Assembly (NCBI RefSeq): GCF_000508085.1
Contig: NZ_KI669560.1
Coordinates: 3,033,476 to 3,097,475 of the forward strand
Length of the DNA stretch: 64,000 bases
From: Sediminibacterium sp. C3
Lineage (GTDB): Bacteria; Bacteroidota; Bacteroidia; Chitinophagales; Chitinophagaceae
Direction: 5' to 3'
Of this stretch, positions 45,494-54,248 are shown piece by piece. Positions within the stretch are counted from its first letter, which is position 1. Each line of letters begins with the position of its first letter. The position numbers and the translations under genes were made by a program. Under the pieces are notes generated by a model. The model saw nothing but the letters and a program-made list of their open reading frames with translations. It made no database searches and was not told the origin of the DNA.

Positions 45494-46630
45494 TTAAAAT
45501 GCCTCGTTCAATCTAATATAATAAGCACCTCCTTCTGTGCCATTTCTGGCATAATCCAGGCGGAGAATCATTCTGTTTTTCTTATTCACCACAAAACGCA
45601 ACCCCATTCCGCCTGCTTTAATTAAATTAGAAGTGGAATAATTTCCGATAGAATGATCAATAAATCCGGCCGAACCAAAAGCTGCACCAGATATCCATTT
45701 CCAGATGGGAAAGCGGTACTCTGCCTGTAATGCAGTAAAAGACTTATCTCTGAAACGCCCGGTAAAATACCCACGCATCAGTACGGAACCACCTACACGA
45801 GGCAATTCGCGAACAGGCACATTACCCGTGGTATGAATACTACTTAACTGAAAAGCCAATGTGCTATTAGGGCTTAGTGGAAAGTATTTGCGAAGGTCTA
45901 AGAACCAGGTATTAAAATCAAAAGGATTATTCTTAAATGAAATATTGCGGGCATAATAGAATTCAGCATAGCTACCACTATGAGCGCTGAATGGAAAATC
46001 ACGGCCCTCATACAAAATAGCAGGTCCAATCCCCAAAGTCTTACTACCATTAATTCCGGCAACGTTTTGTTCTGATGGGCTTAAGGGGCGTTTATTAACC
46101 ACCTGGTATACATCATTATAATCGAGCTTTAAACCAGCATACCATTTATTCCTCAACAACCGATAGGTTCGGGATTCCAGAAAAATACGGCTATAGTCCT
46201 GTGGTAAAAAATTGGCTTCTGCAACCGTATTGTTTCCAATGCCCCAGAAACGGTCGTTATAAGTACTATACCCTGCAGAACCCCGGTACACGAATCTTTC
46301 CCCTCTGGTAAAAACCTGCCAGGTTCCTTTCACTTCAATCTGTCCCTTGGTACTGTACGTAAACTGACCATGCAAATAGGACCCTCTTGCCTCACTATCT
46401 TTTTCTTTCGCATTGAAAAAATATTCCAATGCACCGCCAATACGTATCCCTGTTTCAGGAGTAGATGTAAAAATAGGAATAGGAACTACTCTTAAATTCA
46501 TCAAAGGCAGAGAATCCGGATTAATGAAATTCCTGAACGTCTTTTTAGGCGTTGGCACATCCGCTTCCTGGGCATTCACGCTAACACTCACTACAAGGGC
46601 TAAGCCCAGAAAAATTTTATACAACGACAT
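45494..46630 (-). CDS. Omp85/BamA-superfamily outer membrane barrel without POTRA domains
   Basis: A 378-residue protein with a signal peptide (MSLYKIFLGLALVVSVSVNAQ) and then a 16-strand-type barrel of alternating aromatic/hydrophobic strands. GIGPAILYEGRDFPFSAHSGSYAEF and VLMRGYFTGRFRDK contain the Omp85 (V/L)xGx and RGY-like loop motif. The protein ends in YIRLNEAF with a C-terminal phenylalanine, as outer membrane proteins do. No POTRA domain fits before the barrel (only about 40 residues). It resembles the bacterial surface antigen (D15) group; the cargo is unknown. Its start overlaps the leuS stop by 14 bases, so it is translated from the leuS message. Confidence 0.82.
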   Translation of the reverse strand: MSLYKIFLGLALVVSVSVNAQEADVPTPKKTFRNFINPDSLPLMNLRVVPIPIFTSTPETGIRIGGALEYFFNAKEKDSEARGSYLHGQFTYSTKGQIEVKGTWQVFTRGERFVYRGSAGYSTYNDRFWGIGNNTVAEANFLPQDYSRIFLESRTYRLLRNKWYAGLKLDYNDVYQVVNKRPLSPSEQNVAGINGSKTLGIGPAILYEGRDFPFSAHSGSYAEFYYARNISFKNNPFDFNTWFLDLRKYFPLSPNSTLAFQLSSIHTTGNVPVRELPRVGGSVLMRGYFTGRFRDKSFTALQAEYRFPIWKWISGAAFGSAGFIDHSIGNYSTSNLIKAGGMGLRFVVNKKNRMILRLDYARNGTEGGAYYIRLNEAF

Positions 46631-49403
46631 TGATCATTCTACCTTTTACAAAAATGAATTTTTTCACCGGTTTCCCTTCCAGCCATTTCTGAACCAGCTC
46701 ATTGGCCAGCACTTCTTTCTCTGCTTCCGCTGATTCCATATCCACTGGCAAGTTAATATTGGTTCTTACCCTTCCATTAATACTTACCGGATAATCTTTG
46801 GAAGATTCCTGCACATAAGATGCATTAAATACCGGGAACGTTGCATCCAGTACTGAGCCTTCGTTGCCAATTAAATGCCAGAGTTCTTCACTGATATGCG
46901 GTGCATAAGGCGTAAGCAAAATCAACATTTGCTCCAAAATGGCTTTCTTATTACACTTTAAATCGGCCAGTTCATTCACGCAAATCATGAAAGTACTTAC
47001 TGCCGTATTGAAACTGAAGCGCTCGGTATCTTCCTGAATTTTTATAATTGTTTTATGCAGTACTTTTAGTTCTGCGGGATTGGGACTGTCTTCGTTCCAG
47101 ACTTTTCCCTTTAACTCATCATAAAACAGACGCCAGAGCTTTTTCAGGAAACGGTGAACCCCTTCAATCCCTTTGGTATCCCAGGGCTTGCTCTGGTCAA
47201 CAGGACCTAAGAACATTTCATACATACGGAAAGTATCGGCACCATATTTCTCTACCAACACATCCGGATTAACGGTATTGAATTTGCTCTTCGACATTTT
47301 CTCTACTTCTGCACCGCAGAGGTATTTGCCGTTTTCCAACACAAAAGTTGCGTTGGCATACTCCCCATTTCTCCATGATTTGAAAGAAGCAATATCCAAT
47401 TCAAATCCATCCACAAAGTTTACATCTACGTGCAATGGAATGGTTTCATATTGATCAATTAATCCGGCAGAAATAAATTCATTGGGATTCTGTTTGTTTC
47501 GATACACAAATCTGGAACTACCCTGAATCATTCCCTGATTCAATAATTTCCTGAAAGGCTCGTCAAATCCAATATGCCCTAAATCGAACAATACTTTGGT
47601 CCACATTCTGCTGTACAGCAAGTGCCCCACTGCATGTTCTGTTCCTCCGATGTATAAATCAACCTGATTCCAGTAATCGCTTACTTTTCTATCGCAGAAA
47701 CTATCCTTGTTGTGCGGATCCATATAACGCAGGAAATACCAGCTACTGCCCGCATAGCCAGGCATGGTATTGGTTTCGAGTGCGCCGCCCGGAACAACCG
47801 CATCAAACTGATGAATCCATTCCGGAATATTGGCCAGCGGTCCTTCTCCCTCCGGACCAGGTGCATAACTATCTACTTGCGGCAATGTCAATGGCAGTTT
47901 AGCTTCGTCCAAAGGATAAGCGATTCCATCTTTCCAGATAATTGGAAATGGTTCTCCCCAGTAACGTTGTCTGCTAAACGCCGCATCGCGCATTTTATAA
48001 TTCACTTTGCGTTTGCCAATGCCCATTTCCACCAACTTCTCAATCACAATGGCAATGGCATCTTTCAACAAAATACCATTCAGGAATTCAGAATTACTCA
48101 AAGCCACTTCTTTGGTGGAATTGGCTTCCTCTCCGTTGAAATGTTCTCCGATTATATTGGTGATGGGAATATTGAAATGTTTGGCAAACTTGAAATCTCT
48201 ATCGTCACCACAAGGTACTGCCATGATGGCTCCGGTTCCATAACCCGCCAATACGTATTCAGAAATCCAAATAGGAATTCTTCGCTGGTTAAACGGATTC
48301 AATGCATACGCCCCTGTGAAGCAGCCGGTAATTTTCTTTTCTGCCTGACGTTCTCTGTCACTGCGGCTCTTTACATAAGCTATATAAGCTTCAACTGCTT
48401 CTTTTTGCTCCGGCGTAGTGATCTGATCAATCAATTCGTGTTCAGGTGCCACCACCATAAAGTCTACTCCGAAAATGGTATCGGGTCTGGTAGTGTACAC
48501 TCTTAGCTTACTGCCTGCTTCGTAATCTGCAATGGCAAAATCTATTTCTGCCCCATAGGATTTACCAATCCAGTTGGTCTGCATTTCGCGCATGGCTTCG
48601 CTGAATTCAATTTGATCCAGCCCTTCAATTAACCGGTCTGCATATTCAGTAATGCGTAAGTACCACTGACGCAATTTTTTCTTAACCACCGGATGGCCAC
48701 CACGTTCACTCAATCCATTCACTACTTCATCATTGGCCAGCACGGTACCCAAAGCTTCGCACCAGTTCACTTCACCGTAACCACAGAAAGCCAAACGGTA
48801 TTGCATTAAAATATCCTGCTGCTCTTTTTCAGAAAAGGCTTTCCATTCTGCAGCGGTAAAAGCTAATTGGTCGTTGGCAGGGCAAGGATGCACACTGTTT
48901 CCTTCTTTTTCAAAAGAAGCAATTAGTTCATTGATGGGCGTAGCTTTTTGAAGCTGACGATTAAAAAAGGAATTGAACAATTGCAGAAAAATCCACTGGG
49001 TCCATTTGTGGTAATCCGGCTCACAGGTTCTTACTTCCCTGCTCCAATCGTAAGAAAATCCTATATTGTCTAATTGCTTTCTAAAATTATTGATATTCTG
49101 CACGGTACTCACGGCCGGATGTACGCCATGCTCAATGGCATATTGTTCAGCAGGCAATCCAAATGCATCATATCCCATGGGATGCAATACATTGAACCCC
49201 TTGAGTCTTTTGTAGCGACTGAAAATATCGGATGCAATATACCCCAACGGATGTCCCACATGCAATCCTGCACCGCTTGGATAAGGAAACATGTCTAATA
49301 CATAATACTTGGGTTTATCGCTCTTATTGGGAACCGTATATGCCCCGGATTCTTTCCAGGATTCCTGCCATTTTTGTTCAATCGCTCTGAATTGATAGTC
49401 CAT
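46617..49403 (-). CDS. leuS: Leucyl-tRNA synthetase
   Basis: LeuRS charges tRNA-Leu and edits mischarged amino acids. The class I signatures are HVGHPLGY (48-55, the HIGH motif) and KMSKSKFN near residue 690. The CP1 editing domain is inserted between them (TTRPDTIFGVDF), and the leucine-specific and C-terminal domains follow. The 928 residues are within the bacterial range. The only tRNA gene in the window, tRNA-Leu, is 43 kb away. The ORF begins at MDYQFRAIEQKWQ, a standard N-terminus. Confidence 0.96.
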   Translation of the reverse strand: MDYQFRAIEQKWQESWKESGAYTVPNKSDKPKYYVLDMFPYPSGAGLHVGHPLGYIASDIFSRYKRLKGFNVLHPMGYDAFGLPAEQYAIEHGVHPAVSTVQNINNFRKQLDNIGFSYDWSREVRTCEPDYHKWTQWIFLQLFNSFFNRQLQKATPINELIASFEKEGNSVHPCPANDQLAFTAAEWKAFSEKEQQDILMQYRLAFCGYGEVNWCEALGTVLANDEVVNGLSERGGHPVVKKKLRQWYLRITEYADRLIEGLDQIEFSEAMREMQTNWIGKSYGAEIDFAIADYEAGSKLRVYTTRPDTIFGVDFMVVAPEHELIDQITTPEQKEAVEAYIAYVKSRSDRERQAEKKITGCFTGAYALNPFNQRRIPIWISEYVLAGYGTGAIMAVPCGDDRDFKFAKHFNIPITNIIGEHFNGEEANSTKEVALSNSEFLNGILLKDAIAIVIEKLVEMGIGKRKVNYKMRDAAFSRQRYWGEPFPIIWKDGIAYPLDEAKLPLTLPQVDSYAPGPEGEGPLANIPEWIHQFDAVVPGGALETNTMPGYAGSSWYFLRYMDPHNKDSFCDRKVSDYWNQVDLYIGGTEHAVGHLLYSRMWTKVLFDLGHIGFDEPFRKLLNQGMIQGSSRFVYRNKQNPNEFISAGLIDQYETIPLHVDVNFVDGFELDIASFKSWRNGEYANATFVLENGKYLCGAEVEKMSKSKFNTVNPDVLVEKYGADTFRMYEMFLGPVDQSKPWDTKGIEGVHRFLKKLWRLFYDELKGKVWNEDSPNPAELKVLHKTIIKIQEDTERFSFNTAVSTFMICVNELADLKCNKKAILEQMLILLTPYAPHISEELWHLIGNEGSVLDATFPVFNASYVQESSKDYPVSINGRVRTNINLPVDMESAEAEKEVLANELVQKWLEGKPVKKFIFVKGRMINVVV

Positions 49404-49486
49404 CTTGCCTGCCCTTTTTATTTATTTGCGTTTCTTTAACGCCTGCCGGAAAATATTCGCTTATTTTCAAGGCAGGTTTAAGGGTG

Positions 49487-49494
49487 CAAATGTA
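49487..49494 (-). promoter_or_regulatory. -7 box TACATTTG, leuS side
   Basis: Read on the minus strand, TACATTTG lies 83 bases before the leuS ATG. It gives a leader of about 80 bases. I did not find a convincing T-box or attenuator in it. Confidence 0.4.
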
Positions 49495-49515
49495 AGTCAT
49501 TAGCCGTCAAAACCC

Positions 49516-49523
49516 TACATTTG
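49516..49523 (+). promoter_or_regulatory. -7 box TACATTTG, ftsX side
   Basis: The same octamer occurs on the plus strand 21 bases from the leuS-side box, 55 bases before the ftsX ATG. The two divergent promoters therefore overlap. Confidence 0.45.
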
Positions 49524-49578
49524 TAACGTTTGAAAGCAGACCACCGTTGCCCGGCAGCGGTTAAAAAAGGAATACAAT

Positions 49579-50454
49579 ATGGCGCAGGCAGGAAAAGCAT
49601 CACTCAAGCGGGGAAAACCCAATTATATCTATACCGTTGTGGGCGTGGCCCTTGTTTTACTGATTATGGGAATCATGGGCTGGTTCTTTTTAAATCTGAA
49701 CGCAGTAGGTAATACGTTCAAGGAAGATATTCGTTTAAGTGCCTATATGCGTACCCTGAACAAAGATACCATTGCACAGATTCAGCAATACATTGCGGGC
49801 AAGCCCTACGCCAAGAATGTGGTGTATGTAGATAAAAACACTGCAAAGGAAATCTGGAACAAAGAGAACAACGAAGACTGGGCAAAGATCCTGGATGTAA
49901 ATCCCTTACCGGAAAGCATCGACTTTTATGCAAAAGCAGAATACGTAAACAAAGACAGCCTTGCAGTAATCAGCGCCGATTTAATGGCTGCTTATGGCAA
50001 TCAGATTACAGACTTACAATACCCGCAAAGCCTGGTAACCAGTTTAAATGAAAGAGCCTCTAAAATTGGCCTGATCTTTCTGGTTGTAGCCATTACGCTT
50101 TGCATAATTGTAATAGTAAGTATAGACAATACGATTCGTCTGGCCATGTTCAGCAATCGTTTTTTAATCAAGACCATGCAGATGGTGGGAGCCACACAGT
50201 CTTTTATAGCCAGGCCGCTCAATATCCGCGCCATTATCAATGGGCTGATTAGCTCGGGAATTGCCATTGTGTTGATGTTCTCTTTAATTGGCTGGGCGGA
50301 AGCACAGTTCCCTCAATTAACAGCCATCCGCAATACCAATCATACCTTACTCTTGTTTGGCGGGTTGATTATTCTGGGTGTGGGAATTTCTCTTTTAAGC
50401 ACACACAGAAGTGTATTGAAATACCTGAAAATGAAACTGGATGATTTGTATTAA
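49579..50454 (+). CDS. ftsX: Cell division protein FtsX (ABC transporter permease)
   Basis: FtsX, with the ATPase FtsE, couples the division ring to periplasmic wall hydrolases. The 291 residues have a basic N-terminus, one membrane segment (22-42), a periplasmic domain of about 120 residues and three more membrane segments (from about 165, 215 and 260). IDNTIRLAMFSNRFLIKTMQMVGATQSFI is the characteristic cytoplasmic loop region of FtsX. No ftsE is adjacent, which is usual in Bacteroidota. DUF3098 follows 60 bases downstream. Confidence 0.9.
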   Translation: MAQAGKASLKRGKPNYIYTVVGVALVLLIMGIMGWFFLNLNAVGNTFKEDIRLSAYMRTLNKDTIAQIQQYIAGKPYAKNVVYVDKNTAKEIWNKENNEDWAKILDVNPLPESIDFYAKAEYVNKDSLAVISADLMAAYGNQITDLQYPQSLVTSLNERASKIGLIFLVVAITLCIIVIVSIDNTIRLAMFSNRFLIKTMQMVGATQSFIARPLNIRAIINGLISSGIAIVLMFSLIGWAEAQFPQLTAIRNTNHTLLLFGGLIILGVGISLLSTHRSVLKYLKMKLDDLY

Positions 50455-50514
50455 GCTAAATTGTTTAACTCAATTCAAATAAGAACAAATTTTAAAAATC
50501 TATAAAGAATTCAT

Positions 50515-50757
50515 ATGAGCGCAAACAATAACACCACCCCCCTTTTTGCAAAAGAAAACTTTTTGTTCATGCTGATTGGCGGCATTGTCATTGCCCTGGG
50601 TATGTATTTAATGAGTGGTGGAAAGAGTGATGATCCAAGTGTATTTTCTAATACCGAAGTCTATAGCAAAACCCGAATTACGATTGCACCTATTTTAATT
50701 GTAGTAGGGCTTTTGATTGAAGTGTACGCTATCTTTAAGAAACCAAAGACTGCATAA
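50515..50757 (+). CDS. DUF3098 small membrane protein
   Basis: An 80-residue protein with two membrane segments (about 17-35 and 60-76) connected by the conserved loop SGGKSDDPSVFSNTEVYSKTRI. This matches the DUF3098 family, which is almost confined to Bacteroidota and typically lies just after ftsX. The function is unknown; the context suggests cell division or envelope. Confidence 0.88.
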   Translation: MSANNNTTPLFAKENFLFMLIGGIVIALGMYLMSGGKSDDPSVFSNTEVYSKTRITIAPILIVVGLLIEVYAIFKKPKTA

Positions 50758-50763
50758 TGACCT

Positions 50764-51675
50764 TTATTTAATTTGCTGGATTTTGCACGAAACTATTGCG
50801 TTTGTGATTTGCTTAATACCTTTTGGATCATTCACTACAAAATACCTGCTCCACTTTTTGGACATAAAATTGATAGACGTACGCTCTTCTTGGTAATTAT
50901 TTGTTAATAAAATAAACGGTTCAATGGCCTGTCTATTATATTGTAAGTATGACCCGTCAATAAAATCCTTTTTGCCAAGAAAATCAATTCCAATGTGAAA
51001 AATTATATTACTCACATTAATGCGGGCTTTGCTTAAATCAATTATTGTTTTATTTGTTTTTGGAATTATTCTACAAATAATTATTGAGTCAAATATGTCT
51101 TTATCTGGCAGATTGGTTAAAGGATCATTTTCGTAGATATGAATTCGCAAATAACTTTCATAGGTTGTTTTTTGATGCCTAATTTGAATTTGATTTAATA
51201 TCCCTTTTTTAGGGGTATTATCAATCATTACAGCAATTTGAGATCCATATTGATTTATACAAAAATTTTTACTAACATCCTTAAAAAAACCTGCTTCTTC
51301 TAATCGAGGCAATAATGTGTAATTACGAATATTTAGATCAGGTAAAACATTGGGGTTTATTTGTAGAAAAATCAGATTAGTCAACTTTACTTTTTGAATA
51401 CTGATTACTGTATCCCTATATCCTAAACAGGTTATTTTGATGGAGTCATCATTAATGACTGGCAATACAATTTTACCAATGGAGCTTGAAAAAGAACCTA
51501 TTTTTCGGTTTAGATAAACCGCACCAGCTAATTCAATTGGATTATTTAACTTATCGAATACATAGAAAACCAATGTATCATTTTGATATTCTTTTTCAAG
51601 TAAAGGAAATTTAGGACTAGACTTACAACTATTAAATATCAAGAATGAAAAAAATAAAATAAATAGTCTAATCAT
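50764..51675 (-). CDS. Putative lipoprotein with carboxypeptidase-like regulatory domain
   Basis: The 303-residue protein has a lipoprotein signal (MIRLFILFFSFLIFNSC, lipobox Cys17). Residues 30-115 (LVFYVFDKLNNPIELAGAVYLNRK..., ITCLGYRDTVISI) resemble the beta-sandwich CarboxypepD_reg domain common in Bacteroidota surface proteins. The remaining 190 residues are unrecognised, with YIRIHIYENDP-like strands. The DNA is noticeably more AT-rich than its neighbours, and no TAnnTTTG box precedes it. It converges on DUF3098 with 6 bases between. Confidence 0.6.
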   Translation of the reverse strand: MIRLFILFFSFLIFNSCKSSPKFPLLEKEYQNDTLVFYVFDKLNNPIELAGAVYLNRKIGSFSSSIGKIVLPVINDDSIKITCLGYRDTVISIQKVKLTNLIFLQINPNVLPDLNIRNYTLLPRLEEAGFFKDVSKNFCINQYGSQIAVMIDNTPKKGILNQIQIRHQKTTYESYLRIHIYENDPLTNLPDKDIFDSIIICRIIPKTNKTIIDLSKARINVSNIIFHIGIDFLGKKDFIDGSYLQYNRQAIEPFILLTNNYQEERTSINFMSKKWSRYFVVNDPKGIKQITNAIVSCKIQQIK

Positions 51676-51747
51676 TTTGGTTTTAATTCTTTAGTCAATA
51701 TCAAATCTAAATGCAGCCTACTAATTCATCATAATATCCCTCTTCAG

Positions 51748-51918
51748 TTACAACCCAAAAAAATAACTACGATAATAATGTCTTATATATGCACACTGTC
51801 CATCTGAAATAGCAACACTAAGATAAGTTTCTCTGCCAAACATTCTTGCCTCAGCTGACATTGGATTAGTTGTAATTAGCAAAAAAGCCAATGAAATCGG
51901 AATGATTTTTTTTACCAT
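51748..51918 (-). CDS. Small exported protein of unknown function
   Basis: Starting at 51918 (MVKKIIPISLAFLLITTNPM) the frame encodes 56 residues: a clear signal peptide cleaved near SAEA, then about 31 residues (RMFGRETYLSVAISDGQCAYIRHYYRSYFFGL) with one Cys and many aromatic residues. An upstream start at 51951 is possible but would disturb the signal peptide. The mature part is too short to be an enzyme. Recognised family: none. It shares the AT-rich islet with the lipoprotein and is possibly on the same transcript. The 200 bases between it and uppP show no further gene. Confidence 0.5.
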   Translation of the reverse strand: MVKKIIPISLAFLLITTNPMSAEARMFGRETYLSVAISDGQCAYIRHYYRSYFFGL

Positions 51919-52116
51919 ATCATTTTTATTTGAAAATATTTCAAAATCCATGTCATATTAGACTTTTTCATGAAACTGCCGTTTTACTTCACAAGCGCCC
52001 TATTTTTCAACATGAAGCGTTTATTAAATGTAAATTTTCATGCATGGCTTTGACTATGTTTTGTCATTTCCATTGCTTATTCTATATTTATCACACTAAT
52101 TACTGCAAACAAAATT

Positions 52117-52914
52117 ATGACCCACTTAGAAGCTGTCATCATAGCCATTATTGAAGGCATAACAGAGTTCCTTCCTATTTCTTCCACTGGTCATATGATT
52201 ATTGCCAGTTCTTTCATGGGAATTGCCAAAGATGATTTCACCAAATTATTTGAAGTTGCTATTCAGCTGGGTGCTATTTGTTCAGTTGTTATTTTATTCA
52301 GAGGAAAGTTCTTCCCGCTGAATCGCTGGAAATTTTATTTAAAACTCATCATTGCCGTTTTACCTGCATTGATTTTAGGGGCTTTGTTCTCCGACACCAT
52401 TGATGCATTTTTGGAAAGCCCGATGGTGGTTTCCATAACCATGGTACTGGGAGGTGTTGCATTGATTTTTATTGATTCCTTTTTCAAGAACCCAAAAATC
52501 TCAATTGACGAGGAAATTACCAATAAGCAATCATTCATCATTGGCTTCTGGCAATGCGTGGCCATGATACCCGGCGTAAGCAGAAGTGCAGCCAGTATTA
52601 TCGGCGGTATGCAACAGGGATTAACCCGAAAATTATCTGCTGAGTTCTCCTTCTTCCTGGCTGTACCTACCATGGCCGCAGCCACAGGCTATAAATTATT
52701 GAAAGCATATACAGAAACACCTGAATTAATATTTACCAGAAACAATATGATCTTGTTGGGACTGGGAAATGTGGTAGCTTTTCTGGTTGCACTATTGGCA
52801 ATCAAATTTTTCATCACGTATTTACAGAAATACGGCTTCAAACTATTTGGCTGGTACAGAGTAATTGTGGGATTGATTCTAATAATCCTTATCTTAACAG
52901 GACACCTGAAATAA
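52117..52914 (+). CDS. uppP: Undecaprenyl-diphosphatase
   Basis: UppP (BacA) removes a phosphate from undecaprenyl diphosphate so that the lipid carrier for wall and polysaccharide synthesis can be reused. It is a membrane protein of 265 residues with about eight segments. The two catalytic motifs are EGITEFLPISSTGHM (residues 13-27) and PGVSRSAASIIGG (about 150-162). Overproduction in other bacteria gives bacitracin resistance. It is followed 5 bases later by the UMF1 transporter. Confidence 0.95.
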   Translation: MTHLEAVIIAIIEGITEFLPISSTGHMIIASSFMGIAKDDFTKLFEVAIQLGAICSVVILFRGKFFPLNRWKFYLKLIIAVLPALILGALFSDTIDAFLESPMVVSITMVLGGVALIFIDSFFKNPKISIDEEITNKQSFIIGFWQCVAMIPGVSRSAASIIGGMQQGLTRKLSAEFSFFLAVPTMAAATGYKLLKAYTETPELIFTRNNMILLGLGNVVAFLVALLAIKFFITYLQKYGFKLFGWYRVIVGLILIILILTGHLK

Positions 52915-52919
52915 ATACC

Positions 52920-54248
52920 ATGTCTGTTACTACAGCCAGCAAAAAAGTAATCAATGGTTGGGCTATGTACGATTGGGGCAACAGTGCTTACAATCTGGTT
53001 ATTACTTCTACCATTTTTCCTGCTTATTATGAAGCCGTAACCGGAGACGGTAACGATCAAACCCTAAATGATACCGTAACGCTTTTTGGAAGAGAATACG
53101 TAAATACGGCATTATACAATTATGCTTTAGCCATTGCATTTATTGTAGTTGCCTTACTATCTCCAATTCTTTCTTCTATTGCAGATTACAAGGGCAACAA
53201 AAAACAGTTTCTGTTTTTCTTTTGTACGCTAGGGAGTGCGGCTTGCTCTGCCTTGTATTTTTATGACAAGACCAATCTGGCATTTGGGTTGGCCTGTTTA
53301 ATTATTGCCTGCATTGGCTTCTGGAGCAGTCTGGTTTTTTACAATTCCTTTCTGCCAGAAATAGCAGCCCCTGAAGACAGAGACAAAGTGAGTGCCAAGG
53401 GATTTGCCATGGGCTATATCGGGAGTATGATTTTGCAGGTTATCTGTTTTGTATTTGTGTTGTCCCCGGATACATTCGGCATCACTGTAGGTAAAGCTTC
53501 ACAGCTTTCTTTTTTACTGGTGGGTATCTGGTGGTGGGGATTTGGACAACTGGCATTAAAAAGACTTCCAAAATCAGTTCCTGCCGGCGGAACCAGATCA
53601 AACAAAGAGGTTTTAGCAGGAGGTTATAAAGAACTGAATAAGGTCTGGAAACAAATTCAAACCATGCCGGTACTGAAGCGATTTTTATTCTCTTTCTTCT
53701 TTTACAATATGGGCGTTCAGACGGTAATGTTAGTGGCCACTTTATATGGAAAGAGCGAACTGAATATCCCTACCATGAATTTAATCATCGCTATATTGAT
53801 TATTCAGTTCATCGCTATACCCGGTGCCTATACCATTGCGTGGTTGTCTAAAATTACCAGCAATTTCAAAGCATTAATGGTCACCATTGCATTCTGGATT
53901 GTGCTTTGTGTAATTGGATACACCCTACCCAGAAATGGCATTTATGAATTTTATGGACTGGCCGTATTGGTTGGATTTGTAATGGGTGGCATTCAGGCAC
54001 TCAGCAGAAGCACTTATGCCAAACTGATGCCGGAAACCAAGGATACTACTTCTTATTTCAGCTTTTACGATGTAACAGAAAAAATATCGATTGTAGTGGG
54101 CATGTTTAGTTTTGGCTACATCAATGAATTATCTGGCTCACAAAGAAATTCTGTATTGGTACTGGTTATATTTTTTGTAATAGGATTGTTGATTCTGTTT
54201 TCAGGCGCTAAATTGCAGTCTAAACAGAAGGCTCATGAAACTGCATAG
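52920..54248 (+). CDS. UMF1-family MFS transporter
   Basis: A 442-residue, 12-segment permease starting with the diagnostic UMF1 motif GWAMYDWGNSAYNLVI. GGIQALSRSTYAKLMPETKDTTSYFSFYDV, a typical loop of this family, is seen near residue 355. UMF1 is related to the yeast Atg22 vacuolar amino acid effluxer; the bacterial substrate is unknown. It overlaps the metallo-hydrolase downstream by 14 bases, which points to translational coupling. Confidence 0.87.
   Translation: MSVTTASKKVINGWAMYDWGNSAYNLVITSTIFPAYYEAVTGDGNDQTLNDTVTLFGREYVNTALYNYALAIAFIVVALLSPILSSIADYKGNKKQFLFFFCTLGSAACSALYFYDKTNLAFGLACLIIACIGFWSSLVFYNSFLPEIAAPEDRDKVSAKGFAMGYIGSMILQVICFVFVLSPDTFGITVGKASQLSFLLVGIWWWGFGQLALKRLPKSVPAGGTRSNKEVLAGGYKELNKVWKQIQTMPVLKRFLFSFFFYNMGVQTVMLVATLYGKSELNIPTMNLIIAILIIQFIAIPGAYTIAWLSKITSNFKALMVTIAFWIVLCVIGYTLPRNGIYEFYGLAVLVGFVMGGIQALSRSTYAKLMPETKDTTSYFSFYDVTEKISIVVGMFSFGYINELSGSQRNSVLVLVIFFVIGLLILFSGAKLQSKQKAHETA

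Noticed and set aside
47712..48506. A 264-codon open frame on the plus strand inside leuS
   Set aside because: The leuS protein is fully conserved across the region and explains the sequence; the opposite frame has no recognisable domain.
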